This document shows, piece by piece, positions 25,642 through 36,493 of a DNA stretch of 43,823 nucleotides (its first letter is position 1; each line of letters opens with the position of its first letter). Below the pieces are notes generated by a model. That model made no database searches. It was not told where the DNA came from and saw only the letters and a program-made list of their open reading frames with translations. The DNA is from a bacterium. GTDB taxonomy: Bacteria; Myxococcota_A; UBA9160; SZUA-336. The stretch spans positions 1 through 43,823 of the forward strand of contig JAAELY010000341.1 of assembly GCA_024226335.1 (NCBI GenBank), written 5' to 3'. The translations under genes were made by a program, and so were the position numbers.

Positions 25642-26529
25642 GTGAGATTCCTTCGACTCGCCCTCCCGTGGGCCATCGGCGTCGGCATCTTCTTCGTGCT
25701 CTTCTGGCGGATCGATGCAGCCGAAACGCTGGCCGCACTGAAGGCCGGCGATCTTCTTCGCTACGCGCCGATCGCCTGTGGCTTCATCGCCCTGTGGTTG
25801 GCGATTGACGCGTACATACTCCACTGGCTGTTCTCGCGCATCGCAGGCCCGTTGAGTTTCGTGGAGATGGTCCGAATGCGAGCCGAGACCTACCCGGTCA
25901 TGGTCGTCTCGTTCGATCTGGCCAGCGCTGCACTCGTGGCCGCGATTTGTCGGCGTACCGGTTCGCCGGTGACGCGCGTCGCCGGCGGAATGCTGGTGCA
26001 CTATTTGGGAGATCTGGCCGCAGTCACGGGTCTGGCCTTCACCGCGTCGGTCTTCGTCGACTCTCCGCTCATCGCTGGACTGCGACCATTGCTGGCCGTA
26101 TTGTTCATAGGCTTCAGCGCCGTATTGCTGGCGGGTCGACTCGGCCGGGGCGTGCTTCGCGGGCGCCCTGTCGTCGAGTCCCTGAGCGAACTGTCCGTCT
26201 CTGAAGTCGCTCGATTGATCGGCTCGCGGGTGATCTTTCAGGCGAGCTTCGCCGGATTCGTGTGGCTGACGCTTCCGAGCTTCGGCCTCGAGGTTTCCGC
26301 ACTCGACGCCGCCGCGCGTATGCCGATCGTACTCAGCATCGGTGCGCTGCCGATCACGCCAGGGGGATTGGGTACGACCCAGGCGGCGATCAGCGGATTT
26401 TTTGGCGAGTTCGGCGACCCCGCAAAGGTTCTGGCCTACGGCCTGGTCTACGGTTTCACGCTGATCGCCCTGCGCCTGCCTCTGGGTCTCGGCGTATGGC
26501 TGCTATCGGGCCGACTCGAAAGCAGATGA
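25642..26529 (+). CDS. LPG synthase-like integral membrane protein (UPF0104/YbhN-type)
   Basis: A 295-residue polytopic inner-membrane protein with about seven hydrophobic helices. The C-terminal signature LPITPGGLGTTQAAISG near residue 233 is the conserved motif of the lysylphosphatidylglycerol-synthetase transmembrane family. It lacks the cytoplasmic aminoacyl-transferase domain of MprF, so it corresponds to the flippase-like half only. Members of this type are proposed to move lipids across the inner membrane. The start is a GTG, 68 bases after the preceding gene. It is the last plus-strand gene of the envelope operon, and the next gene is convergent. Confidence 0.82.
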   Translation: MRFLRLALPWAIGVGIFFVLFWRIDAAETLAALKAGDLLRYAPIACGFIALWLAIDAYILHWLFSRIAGPLSFVEMVRMRAETYPVMVVSFDLASAALVAAICRRTGSPVTRVAGGMLVHYLGDLAAVTGLAFTASVFVDSPLIAGLRPLLAVLFIGFSAVLLAGRLGRGVLRGRPVVESLSELSVSEVARLIGSRVIFQASFAGFVWLTLPSFGLEVSALDAAARMPIVLSIGALPITPGGLGTTQAAISGFFGEFGDPAKVLAYGLVYGFTLIALRLPLGLGVWLLSGRLESR

Positions 26530-26547
26530 ATCGCGCGAACAGATCGT

Positions 26548-27579
26548 TCAGGACATTCCGAGCGAGAGCAGGTTCTGCACCGGCTGGTACAGCTCTTCCA
26601 GATAGGTGATATCGGCTTCGTCGAGAGTGATCTCGGCGGCCGCCACCAACTGGTCGAGTTGTTCGACCTTCGACACTCCCACGACGGGCGAGGTGATCTC
26701 GGACTTGCTCAACAACCAGGCGACCGCAATCTGTGCGGGCGTGTTGCCGTACTTCGCGGCGACCTCGATGACGCGATCGGCGATATCGAAGATGTGCTCG
26801 CCGCGGTACAGACCCTGCGTGCGCGCGCGGTCGCCACCCTGAGAGCGATTGGTGCTGCCGTGGTCGAAGCCGCCTTTGTAGGCGCCCGCGAGAATTCCGC
26901 GAGCCAGGGGTGACCACGGCGTAAGCGCAACACCGGTCCTTTCACAGTACGGGTTCATCTCCCGCTCTTCTTCGCGGTAAACCAGGTTGTAGTGGTTCTG
27001 CATCGAGATGAACTTCGTCCAGGAGTTCGCCTGAGCGGTCAGCTGCAATTCAGTGAACTGCCAGGCGAACATCGAAGATGCGCCGAGGTACAACGCCTTA
27101 CCGGCCTTCACGACATCGTGCAGCGCTTCCAGTGTCTCTTCGATGGGAGGCTGGGCCTGCCCGGGAACGCCGTGGGGATGACGGTGAATCACCAGGTGAT
27201 CGAGATAGTCGTGCCCGAGTCGCTTCAGACTGGCGTCGACGGCCTCCATCACGTGCTTGCGAGACAGACCGCCCTGGTTCGCTCCCCGCCCCATGGGCAT
27301 GGAGATCTTCGTCGCGAGCACGTACTCGTCGCGCGGGAGCAACTCTCGCAGGAGTTTCCCGACGATCTCCTCGCAGGCCCCGAGCCCGTAGAAATCGGCA
27401 CAGTCGAAATAGAACAGGCCCCGCTCGATGGCTGCCTGGAAGATGGGTCGCGCGTCTTCCAGGCCCAGAGTCCAGTCACCCTGGTGGCCGCGACCGGGCT
27501 CGCCAAAGTTCATCGTGCCAAGGCATAGCTGCGACACGCGCAATCCACTGTTCTTTCCGAGTTGAACCGCCTTGAGCAT
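26548..27579 (-). CDS. Aldo/keto reductase
   Basis: A 343-residue NADPH-dependent oxidoreductase with an (alpha/beta)8 barrel. The catalytic tetrad is in place: Asp59 and Tyr64 in FDCADFYG, Lys91 in LATKIS, and His132 in LVIHRHPH. The C-terminal cofactor segment (SPVVGVSKVEQLDQ) is typical of the group related to potassium-channel beta subunits and YghZ. It reduces an aldehyde or ketone of unknown identity. I prefer the ATG at 27577-27579; a GTG four codons upstream is possible. It is convergent with the envelope operon and lies downstream of the LLM-type gene on the same strand. Confidence 0.92.
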   Translation of the reverse strand: MLKAVQLGKNSGLRVSQLCLGTMNFGEPGRGHQGDWTLGLEDARPIFQAAIERGLFYFDCADFYGLGACEEIVGKLLRELLPRDEYVLATKISMPMGRGANQGGLSRKHVMEAVDASLKRLGHDYLDHLVIHRHPHGVPGQAQPPIEETLEALHDVVKAGKALYLGASSMFAWQFTELQLTAQANSWTKFISMQNHYNLVYREEEREMNPYCERTGVALTPWSPLARGILAGAYKGGFDHGSTNRSQGGDRARTQGLYRGEHIFDIADRVIEVAAKYGNTPAQIAVAWLLSKSEITSPVVGVSKVEQLDQLVAAAEITLDEADITYLEELYQPVQNLLSLGMS

Positions 27580-27687
27580 GACCTTGCGCACTCCCGTCGA
27601 GGTAAGGGTTTTCCCGAGCGGCCATCATAACCCAGCGCGCCGGCCGCGCGGGACTCGGAGAATCAGTTCAGGGACAGTTCAGTCCCG

Positions 27688-28635
27688 TCAACCGATCCGC
27701 CTGCGGAAGGCTTCGACAATCGGCGAAAGAAAATCGCGCGCTGCGGAGAACTCCCTCGGGAGCTTCGGATGGATGCGCAGATCCGTAATGCCCGCCGCGA
27801 GCAGATCGGGCACGACCGACATCGTCTCTTCCAGGTCGATCCCTCCGGCGGCGGAGCGCACCAGCGGCAGGAAGCTCGTCACCTGAAACTTCTTCGGATC
27901 GCGACCGGCCGCCACGAGTGCTTCGCGGATGCGCGCGAGTCCCACGACTGGATCCGTCGCATCGGGCCCCCAGGGAATCCAGCCGCTGCCGAAACGCACG
28001 ATGCGCCGGAGCACATTCGGGTTGAGCGTTCCGCTGATCCAAAGCGGCACACCCCCGGACTGCAGCGGTTTGGGCACACAGTGGATGTTCTCGAAACTCA
28101 CTTCGTCCGAAGCGTAGCTGGCCGAGCGTTCGCGCCAGAGCGTCTGGCAGATGTCGAGAGTCCGATCCAGGCGTGCTCCGCGATGCTCCCACGGAACGCC
28201 ATTGGCCTCGTACTCCTCGCGTTGCCAACCCACGCCTACGCCCAGATCGAGCCGACCTTCGGAAAGTGCGTCGAGTGTCGCGCAGGTCTTCGCCAGATTC
28301 GCGGGCCGACGCAGACCGGCGATCAGGATCCCGGTCATCAGGCGCGCGCGCGTGGTGAGCGCGGCGCACATCGAAAGGACCACCAGCGGATCGAGCCAGG
28401 AGCCATCGGGACCGGTCGGTTGTCGGCCACCCTTTAGACCGCCTAGCTTTGGATCGCCGTAGGCTTCGAGGTTCTCGCCGAGAATCACGTGGTCCGAGAC
28501 GACGAGCCGATCGATACCCGCGACATCCGCGGCACGCGCCTGCTCGAGCAACGGCCTCCAGCCCCCGGCCTCGGGGTCGCTCCTGGCGAAGTTCAAAATC
28601 TGCATCGACAGCGCGGGCCTGGGCGCATCGGACAT
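27688..28635 (-). CDS. LLM class F420-type oxidoreductase
   Basis: A 315-residue bacterial luciferase-like TIM barrel. Conserved blocks include [20 protein letters not shown] near residue 43, [17 protein letters not shown] near 145, and the [13 protein letters not shown] region. This set matches the TIGR03619-type F420-dependent enzymes rather than FMN monooxygenases, although FMN use cannot be excluded from sequence. The substrate is unknown. The ATG at 28633-28635 has GGAAAG ahead of it; another ATG four codons upstream is equally in frame. It is divergent from the copper ATPase. Together with the DUF385 gene at 6428 it implies that the host makes F420. Confidence 0.86.
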   Translation of the reverse strand: MSDAPRPALSMQILNFARSDPEAGGWRPLLEQARAADVAGIDRLVVSDHVILGENLEAYGDPKLGGLKGGRQPTGPDGSWLDPLVVLSMCAALTTRARLMTGILIAGLRRPANLAKTCATLDALSEGRLDLGVGVGWQREEYEANGVPWEHRGARLDRTLDICQTLWRERSASYASDEVSFENIHCVPKPLQSGGVPLWISGTLNPNVLRRIVRFGSGWIPWGPDATDPVVGLARIREALVAAGRDPKKFQVTSFLPLVRSAAGGIDLEETMSVVPDLLAAGITDLRIHPKLPREFSAARDFLSPIVEAFRRRIG

Positions 28636-28718
28636 CTGGCTTTCCATTCTTCTGGTTCGAGATCCCGGGGTCGGACTGGTCGGAGAAGATGCCTCGTCCC
28701 GCCCGGCGGTGCCGCCCG

Positions 28719-28747
28719 TTGTCGCGAGATGATCTTGGGGATACGCT
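28719..28747 (+). promoter_or_regulatory. Possible sigma-70-type promoter of copper ATPase gene
   Basis: TTGTCG, a 17-base spacer and TACGCT lie 47 bases ahead of the ATPase start in the divergent gap. Only about four of six and three of six bases match the consensus. No CueR-like dyad was found within the spacer, so this is a weak suggestion. Confidence 0.22.
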
Positions 28748-28793
28748 GGCATCCTGCGGGTGGCGACCTGCGAATCCGAAGCGGAGGAAAAGC

Positions 28794-31088
<2,295 letters not shown>

Positions 31089-31137
31089 CGGGCAGCTCGC
31101 GTGGTAGATTGTCCCATCACCGTCAGGAGAAGAACCG

Positions 31138-32112
31138 TTGAAAGCCGTCGTCTGTAAAGAATTCGGACCGCCCGAAAAGCTGGTCGTCGAAGAAGTGGAA
31201 GATCCCCGCCCCGGTCCCGGACAGGTCCTGATCGACATCAAGGCGGCGGCCGTTACGTTTCCCGACTGCCTGATGCTGGAGGACAAGTACCAGTTCAAGG
31301 CGACCCCGCCGTTCATTCCCGGCGGAGAAGTCGGAGGCGTGATCGCAGAGCTCGGCGAAGGCGTCGAGGGATTCTCTGTAGGCGATCGCGTGATGGGCAG
31401 TCTGAGCATGGTCGGCGGCTTCGCCGAAAGAGCCGTCGCGGCCGCCGGTGCGACGCGGCTTCTACCGGACGGCGTGGGTTTCGCAGAATCGACCGGCCTG
31501 ATGTACGCCTACGGAACGGGCTACTACGGACTGAAGTACCGCGGGGACCTGCAAGCCGGTGAAACGCTCCTGGTACTGGGTGCGGGCGGAAACGTAGGTC
31601 TGGCTGCGGTCGAACTCGGCAAACTGATGGGTGCGCGGGTGATCGCGGCGGCCTCGAGCGACGAGAAACTCGAGTTGTGTCGCAATAGAGGTGCTGACGG
31701 AACGATCAACTACGCGACCGAGAATCTGAAAGAACGCACGAAGGCGCTGACCGACGGCCGGGGAGCCGATGTGGTGTACGACGCGGTCGGAGGCGACTAC
31801 GCCGAGGCTGCACTGCGCGCAACCGCCTGGGGCGGACGCTTCCTGGTGATTGGCTTCACTGCGGGCATCCCGAAGATTCCGCTGAATCTGGCTCTGCTCA
31901 AGAGCTGTCAGATCGTGGGCGTGTTCCTGGGAGCGATGGTCGCGCGCGAGCCTGAAACACGCGACGCGATCATGCGCGACCTGCTCGACTTCACGGCATC
32001 GGGCAAGCTGAAACCGCACGTCTCCAGACGTTATTCGCTCGACGACGCCCACCAGTCGCTACGCGATCTACTGGATCGCAAAGCCCTGGGCAAAGTCGTC
32101 ATCGAGCCCTAG
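31138..32112 (+). CDS. NADPH:quinone oxidoreductase family (zinc-free MDR) protein
   Basis: A 324-residue medium-chain dehydrogenase/reductase. The N-terminal GroES-like domain has the MKAVVCKEFGPPEKLVVEEV opening, but no structural or catalytic zinc cysteines. The Rossmann domain has LGAGGNVGLAAVELGKLMGA near residue 146, and YDAVGGDYAEAAL and FTAGIPKIPLNLALLK follow. This is the layout of zeta-crystallin and YncB-like quinone or enone reductases. The substrate is unknown. The start is a TTG with AGGAGA eight bases ahead, 49 bases after the ATPase gene, so co-transcription is possible. Confidence 0.9.
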   Translation: MKAVVCKEFGPPEKLVVEEVEDPRPGPGQVLIDIKAAAVTFPDCLMLEDKYQFKATPPFIPGGEVGGVIAELGEGVEGFSVGDRVMGSLSMVGGFAERAVAAAGATRLLPDGVGFAESTGLMYAYGTGYYGLKYRGDLQAGETLLVLGAGGNVGLAAVELGKLMGARVIAAASSDEKLELCRNRGADGTINYATENLKERTKALTDGRGADVVYDAVGGDYAEAALRATAWGGRFLVIGFTAGIPKIPLNLALLKSCQIVGVFLGAMVAREPETRDAIMRDLLDFTASGKLKPHVSRRYSLDDAHQSLRDLLDRKALGKVVIEP

Positions 32113-32139
32113 CCCGGAGTTCTCACCCCGACGGATTCA

Positions 32140-33015
32140 TCAACCAATTCGCCGCGTGTCTTCGGGCTCGTCGATCACGGGGTTTTCGATCTCGCCGATA
32201 CCTTCGATTTCGATGCGTACGGCATCTCCCGACTTCAAGAGCACGGGCGGCTTCATGGCGATGCCGACTCCCGATGGCGTGCCCGTCGCGATCACGTCAC
32301 CCGGCTCGAGGGTGAACGCGGTCGAGAGATGCTCGACGAGTGTGTAGCAGTCGAAAATCAGTTGTTTGGTATTGGAATCCTGACGCAACTCGCCGTTGAC
32401 CCAGGTGCGAAGCGGGAGCCGATGCGGATCGCCGATCTCATCCTTGGTCACCAGCCAGGGACCGATCGGTCCGTGCGTGTCGAAGCTCTTGCCGATCGTC
32501 CAGGTGGGAATACGCAACTGCCAGTCGCGCACGGTCGCGTCGTTCACCACCAGATAACCGGCGATCACCTCGGCCGCATCGTCGCGCGAGACGTGCCGAC
32601 AGCGCTTGCCGATCACCATTCCGAGTTCGCCTTCGTAGTCCAGAACCTGCGAGGCGCGCGGCAGGTGAATCGGACCCGTCGGCCCGGTGACGCAGGTCGA
32701 CTGTTTGTTGAAAATCGTGGGGTGCTTGGGCGTTTCGATACCCGACTCCGCCACGTGATCGGCGTAGTTGAGTCCGACGGCCAGGAATTTGGGCGGGCGC
32801 GCGATCGGCGCTTCGAGCTTCACATCGGACAGGGCCATCCGGGAAGCGCTCGGCAATGCGGCATGGGCGGCCTGTAGCGCGGAATCGCCCGCTTCGAGAA
32901 AAGCGACCATCTCTTGGGGAAGATCGGGTGCGGCCACTGCCAGGTCGATGATCTGATCGCCTTCGACGACGCCGATGCGCGTCGAGCCTGCGTGAGTGAA
33001 CGTGGCGAGCTTCAT
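32140..33015 (-). CDS. Fumarylacetoacetate hydrolase family protein
   Basis: A 291-residue enzyme of the FAH family, which includes acylpyruvate hydrolases, 2-hydroxyhepta-2,4-diene-1,7-dioate isomerases and oxaloacetate decarboxylases. The metal site is visible as Glu128 and Glu130 in LDYEGELG and Asp159 in VVNDATVRD. Substrate-loop features include FLAVGLNYADHV near residue 77 and IFNKQST near 101. The C-terminal GDVIATGTPSGVG is the usual signature. It probably acts on a ring-cleavage or acylpyruvate product, which would fit the catabolic character of the host. The ATG has AGGAGG upstream. The open frame continues upstream without family similarity. Confidence 0.93.
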   Translation of the reverse strand: MKLATFTHAGSTRIGVVEGDQIIDLAVAAPDLPQEMVAFLEAGDSALQAAHAALPSASRMALSDVKLEAPIARPPKFLAVGLNYADHVAESGIETPKHPTIFNKQSTCVTGPTGPIHLPRASQVLDYEGELGMVIGKRCRHVSRDDAAEVIAGYLVVNDATVRDWQLRIPTWTIGKSFDTHGPIGPWLVTKDEIGDPHRLPLRTWVNGELRQDSNTKQLIFDCYTLVEHLSTAFTLEPGDVIATGTPSGVGIAMKPPVLLKSGDAVRIEIEGIGEIENPVIDEPEDTRRIG

Positions 33016-33164
33016 GTATGGCCTCCTGTGGTCGGCAACCGGGTTCGGTTTACTCATGCGAGTATGGCCGAGGTGCGCGCGGATGGCCAATCGAGTCGTG
33101 GCCGGCAATCCGGAAAAGGAGCTTGTACCTGCCCAGCGCCAGGAGGCGGAATACCCGCAGCCTG

Positions 33165-33404
33165 CTAGGCGGCGGGGTTGTTCTTCCGAACCGGTTCTTC
33201 GTCCGGACTGGCAGGGGGCTTCTTCATGCTGGCGAGCATCATCGTCCCCAGACCCAGGAGGATCTCGTCCCCCATCGGGATCATGTCGGGGATCACGAGG
33301 TCGAGCAGGAAAATGGAGCCGGTCAACAGGAACAGGGTGGGAAAGCGCAGCCCCTGGGCGTAGCGCATGAAGAACTGGATCAGCGGATTGCCGGTACTGG
33401 CCAT
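33165..33404 (-). CDS. Small membrane protein (DUF6116-like)
   Basis: A 79-residue protein with one long or two short hydrophobic segments: LRFPTLFLLTGSIFLLDLVI, then IPMGDEILLGLGTMMLASM. A polar basic/acidic tail ends KKPPASPDEEPVRKNN. The IPD-IP-DE-LLGL pattern resembles small proteins annotated DUF6116, although I am not certain of that assignment. The function is unknown. It is the last gene of the minus-strand series that starts with the glutamine synthetase-like gene at 37892, 55 bases after another tiny membrane protein gene. Confidence 0.7.
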   Translation of the reverse strand: MASTGNPLIQFFMRYAQGLRFPTLFLLTGSIFLLDLVIPDMIPMGDEILLGLGTMMLASMKKPPASPDEEPVRKNNPAA

Positions 33405-33459
33405 CCGCTGAAGATACAGGGTCGCAACGCGCTCGCACAGGATGTTCTGGAGCGGAGAC

Positions 33460-33636
33460 TCAGGTGTCCTTTTTGGACTCCGAAGCGGCGGCGACCAGCT
33501 CGCAGTCGTGCGAGAGGTGCGAGATCACGTAGATGCTCAGACAGACGGTGAAGAAGATCGTGCCTTCAAAGCCCCAGTAATAAACGGCGGGGCTGAGAAT
33601 GGCTGCGAATGCCAGTTCCTTGAGGCGGGTCATCAT
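33460..33636 (-). CDS. 58-residue small membrane protein, unannotated-size gene
   Basis: An open frame of 59 codons begins with two ATG codons at 33631-33636 and ends at a TGA at 33460-33462. The product has a hydrophobic central segment (GTIFFTVCLSIYVISHLSH) flanked by MTRLKELAFAAILSPAVYYWG and a charged tail ESKKDT. It is co-directional with its neighbours, lies 27 bases after the amidohydrolase gene and 55 before another small membrane protein gene. The clean alternation of hydrophobic and charged residues supports coding. The ribosome site is weak. The function is unknown. Confidence 0.6.
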   Translation of the reverse strand: MMTRLKELAFAAILSPAVYYWGFEGTIFFTVCLSIYVISHLSHDCELVAAASESKKDT

Positions 33637-33663
33637 CTGTCCAGCTCATCGGCCGGCGGGGAT

Positions 33664-34869
33664 CTACTCGTGAACCTCTGCTGGAGAAAACTTGCGCCCT
33701 CGCGCGAATACAGCTCGCGGATGCTGGAGGGCCGCCAGGTCGGCGGTCGGATCGGCCTCGACGATCAGGACATCTGCAGACAGACCCGGTCGCAGTGCGC
33801 CCGTGAGGTTGTCCAGGAGGAGCGCGCGCGCACTCTCCGAAGTCGCGCTGCGCAGGGCTTCGACGGGCGTCAGTGACGCGAAGCGCGCAAACACGGCCAG
33901 GGCGTTCGGTAGATGGTGGTGATGGACGTTGGGGATCCCAGCGTCGGTCGAAGCGATCAGGTGCACACCGCGCGTGCGAAGTTCGCGAAGCGCGCCCTGC
34001 ATGCGCGTCCCGAACTTCCCGAGTGATCCGTCTTCCTTGATGAAGCGCTTCCAACCGGTGTTCAGGGTCGGGGAAGCCCAGATTCCGGCGCGTGCCATTT
34101 CATCGATCACCTGTGGATCCACGTCGCTGGCAAAGCCCTCATCGCCCACGAAACTACAGTGCTCGATCGTGCGCACGCGCGCCTGTGCTGCGTGCGAGAT
34201 GCCTTCCGTACCGTGACAGTGCGCGGCGACCGAGCGGCCGTGGCTCGTGGATTCCTCGACCAGAGCGCGCATCTGGTCGACGGGGAATTGCGCGCTCCTG
34301 GGATCGGTTCCCTTCGTGATCACTCCGCCGGTTGCCATCACCTTGATCCAGTCCGCTCCGTGCTCGACCTGACGGCGCACGGTCTCGCGAATCTGCGCTT
34401 CGTTGGCGGATTCACCGCCCCAGAACCAGCAGTGTCCGCGCGGCGAAGTGATCGGCTGGCCCACGCATAACAGACGCGGACCGGGGACCTGGCCGCTGGC
34501 GATGCGATCTCGCAACTCCAGTTCGTGCCAGGCCGCTCCGCCGAGATCACGCGCTGTGGTGATGCCGGCTCGCAGCATGGCCTCGGCGCGTGTCTGCATG
34601 GCGCGCACGAGGTCTTCGAGGGGCAGGGCCAGCTGGGCGTCGGCGGAACGCACTTCCGGGTCGAGCGTCAGGTGCACGTGCGCGTCGATCAGTCCGGGTA
34701 GCGCGTAGGCGCCTTCGAAATCGATGACCTCGGCGTCCTGGCAGAGTGCTTGCTCTTGCCCGATTGCGGCAATGTATTCGCCTTCGATGCGCAGGATCTG
34801 GGGAGTCTCCGAGACCGCCTCTGAAACTCCGTCCCAGATTCGCAGCCCGGTCAAGGCAAGCGCGCTCAA
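33664..34869 (-). CDS. Metal-dependent amidohydrolase
   Basis: A 401-residue amidohydrolase-superfamily enzyme. The metal ligands are complete: His64 and His66 in LIDAHVH, Lys176 in DWIKVMATGG, His217 in VAAHCHG, His237 in IEHCSF, and Asp309 in IASTDAG. The composition matches the Xaa-Pro dipeptidase/Sgx9260-like branch, as does the gene at 14927, and the two may have related substrates. No signal peptide is seen. The start is a TTG that overlaps the RsgA stop (TTGA) with GGCGGGAAG upstream; the frame remains open further upstream inside RsgA but lacks similarity there. Confidence 0.9.
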   Translation of the reverse strand: MSALALTGLRIWDGVSEAVSETPQILRIEGEYIAAIGQEQALCQDAEVIDFEGAYALPGLIDAHVHLTLDPEVRSADAQLALPLEDLVRAMQTRAEAMLRAGITTARDLGGAAWHELELRDRIASGQVPGPRLLCVGQPITSPRGHCWFWGGESANEAQIRETVRRQVEHGADWIKVMATGGVITKGTDPRSAQFPVDQMRALVEESTSHGRSVAAHCHGTEGISHAAQARVRTIEHCSFVGDEGFASDVDPQVIDEMARAGIWASPTLNTGWKRFIKEDGSLGKFGTRMQGALRELRTRGVHLIASTDAGIPNVHHHHLPNALAVFARFASLTPVEALRSATSESARALLLDNLTGALRPGLSADVLIVEADPTADLAALQHPRAVFARGRKFSPAEVHE

Positions 34870-35762
34870 CTTCCCGCCTCGTTCAGGAGCTTGCGATAGC
34901 TCGAAAGACGCGACGCGCGAATCTTCCCGGCTTCGACGGCCGCGCGAACCGCGCAATCGGGTTCGGCATCGTGCGCGCAATCGCGAAAGCGGCACTCGTC
35001 CGAGTACCTGGCGAGTTCGGGATAGACCTCGCGGATCAGGCCGGTGTCGACCGGACCCGTGGCGATCTCTCGCACTCCGGGCGTGTCGACGGCAATCGCC
35101 CCATTGGCCAGCTTCAACCAGACCGCGCGCGTCGTCGTGTGGCGGCCTCGCTGGTACTTCTGACTGATCTCCTGGGTCTGGAGTCGGAGTTCGGGTTCCA
35201 GGGCATTGAGCAGGGATGACTTGCCCACTCCGCTGTGGCCGGCGAATACCGTGCTCTTGCCGGACATGCTGGCCTGAAGGGCTTCGAGACCCGCGCCCGA
35301 TTCGGCCGAGACCGGCAGCACCTCGATCACTTCTTCGTAGGCGCGAATCTCGTCGGGAAGCGCGGCCCCTTCGAGCAAGTCGATCTTGTTCACGACCAGC
35401 GTCGCATCCAGGCCACCCGCCAGTGCGGCCAATAGAAAACGATCGACGGCCCCGGCGCGGAAGGGCGGCTCCTTGACCGAAGCCACGATCGCCAGTCGGT
35501 CGATGTTCGCGGCGATCACCTGTTCTTTGTGCAATGCCCGCGGTCGCCGACGGGCCAGACGCGTGCGGCGCGGCAGCAGGTCGATGACGACCTCCCGCTC
35601 GAGTTCGAAGCTGACCTCGTCCCCGACGGCGAGCGACTTTTCCGCGTGGGCGTGCTTGCCCACAAGGCGAAGCGAAATCACGCGATCCGCGTGCACGACT
35701 TCACAACCGCCGCGGAAAACACCGATCACGGTGCCGGTCGCGACGTCTGTCGGCGCGCTCAA
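34866..35762 (-). CDS. rsgA: Ribosome small subunit-dependent GTPase A
   Basis: A 298-residue GTPase that helps mature the 30S ribosomal subunit. It shows the circularly permuted order of GTPase motifs unique to this family: G4 NKIDLL, then G1 GHSGVGKSSLLN, then G3 DTPGVRE. An N-terminal OB-fold (GTVIGVFRGGCEVV) precedes them. A C-terminal zinc-binding knuckle CRFRDCAHDAEPDC has the expected C-x4-C-x-H-x5-C spacing. The start is a TTG that overlaps the stop of the upstream PuuD-like gene (TTGA), so translation depends on the preceding gene. This is an unusual setting for a ribosome assembly factor. Confidence 0.95.
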   Translation of the reverse strand: MSAPTDVATGTVIGVFRGGCEVVHADRVISLRLVGKHAHAEKSLAVGDEVSFELEREVVIDLLPRRTRLARRRPRALHKEQVIAANIDRLAIVASVKEPPFRAGAVDRFLLAALAGGLDATLVVNKIDLLEGAALPDEIRAYEEVIEVLPVSAESGAGLEALQASMSGKSTVFAGHSGVGKSSLLNALEPELRLQTQEISQKYQRGRHTTTRAVWLKLANGAIAVDTPGVREIATGPVDTGLIREVYPELARYSDECRFRDCAHDAEPDCAVRAAVEAGKIRASRLSSYRKLLNEAGS

Positions 35763-36493
35763 CGATCTCCTCGCGCGCGGGCGACCACGGCGTCGAAGAG
35801 CCGTTTCTGAATCGGATCCTCAGGCACTTGCATCTCGGGGTGCCACTGTACACCCAGCGCCCAGGGATGGTCTTCGACCTCGATCGCCTCGACCACACCG
35901 TCGGCCGCGGATCCGACGACGCGCACGCCGCTTCCCAGGCGGCGAATCGCCTGGTGGTGCCAGGAACAGACGGGAAATTCCAGTTGGGCGTAGATCTTCT
36001 CCAGCGCACAACCCGCCTCCAGGCGGACCGGATGATGGGTGGGCAGACGCGGGGGCAGACGGTGCAGGACGGTCTCGCCAAACGTATCCGGAACGTGCAC
36101 TTCCAGATCCCCGCCCAGTACCAGATTCAGGACCTGTGCACCGCGACAGATCCCCAATACAGGCAGGTTCTCGCGTTCCAGGGCGGCCCGTGTGATGGTC
36201 ATCTCGAACTCGTCGCGCGCCGGGTTGATCATGTACACGGCTTCGTGCTCGGGACCCTGGTACAGCGCGGGGTCGAGATCACCACCCCCGGCGATGATCA
36301 ATGCGTCGAGGCGCGCGAGCAGAACACCGACGGGCGCGGCCGAAGGCGTGACCAGGACCGGCACGCCACCGGAAGCGGCAACTGCATCGACATAGGCCTG
36401 GGGCAGAGAGAACGCTGCCAGGAGTCCCTCGACTTCCGGACCGTAGGTCGTGATGCCGATGAGCGGCCGCTGTGTTTCGGACGAACTAGCCAC
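35759..36493 (-). CDS. Gamma-glutamyl-GABA hydrolase-like class I glutamine amidotransferase (peptidase C26, PuuD-like)
   Basis: A 244-residue class I glutamine amidotransferase fold hydrolase. The catalytic triad is Cys116 in LGICRGAQ with His218 and Glu220 in VQWHPE. IIAGGGDLDPALYQG near residue 66 is characteristic of the PuuD/YvdE branch, which removes a gamma-glutamyl group from GABA or similar amines. The gene directly follows a glutamine synthetase-like gene that would add the glutamyl group, which supports the assignment. The start is a GTG eight bases inside the upstream gene. The stop overlaps rsgA. Confidence 0.9.
   Translation of the reverse strand: MASSSETQRPLIGITTYGPEVEGLLAAFSLPQAYVDAVAASGGVPVLVTPSAAPVGVLLARLDALIIAGGGDLDPALYQGPEHEAVYMINPARDEFEMTITRAALERENLPVLGICRGAQVLNLVLGGDLEVHVPDTFGETVLHRLPPRLPTHHPVRLEAGCALEKIYAQLEFPVCSWHHQAIRRLGSGVRVVGSAADGVVEAIEVEDHPWALGVQWHPEMQVPEDPIQKRLFDAVVARARGDR

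Noticed and set aside
28449-28793. N-terminal extension of the copper ATPase frame
   Set aside because: Antisense to the start of the LLM gene; GTG at 28794 with GGAGG and the YHS domain directly after it is the natural start.
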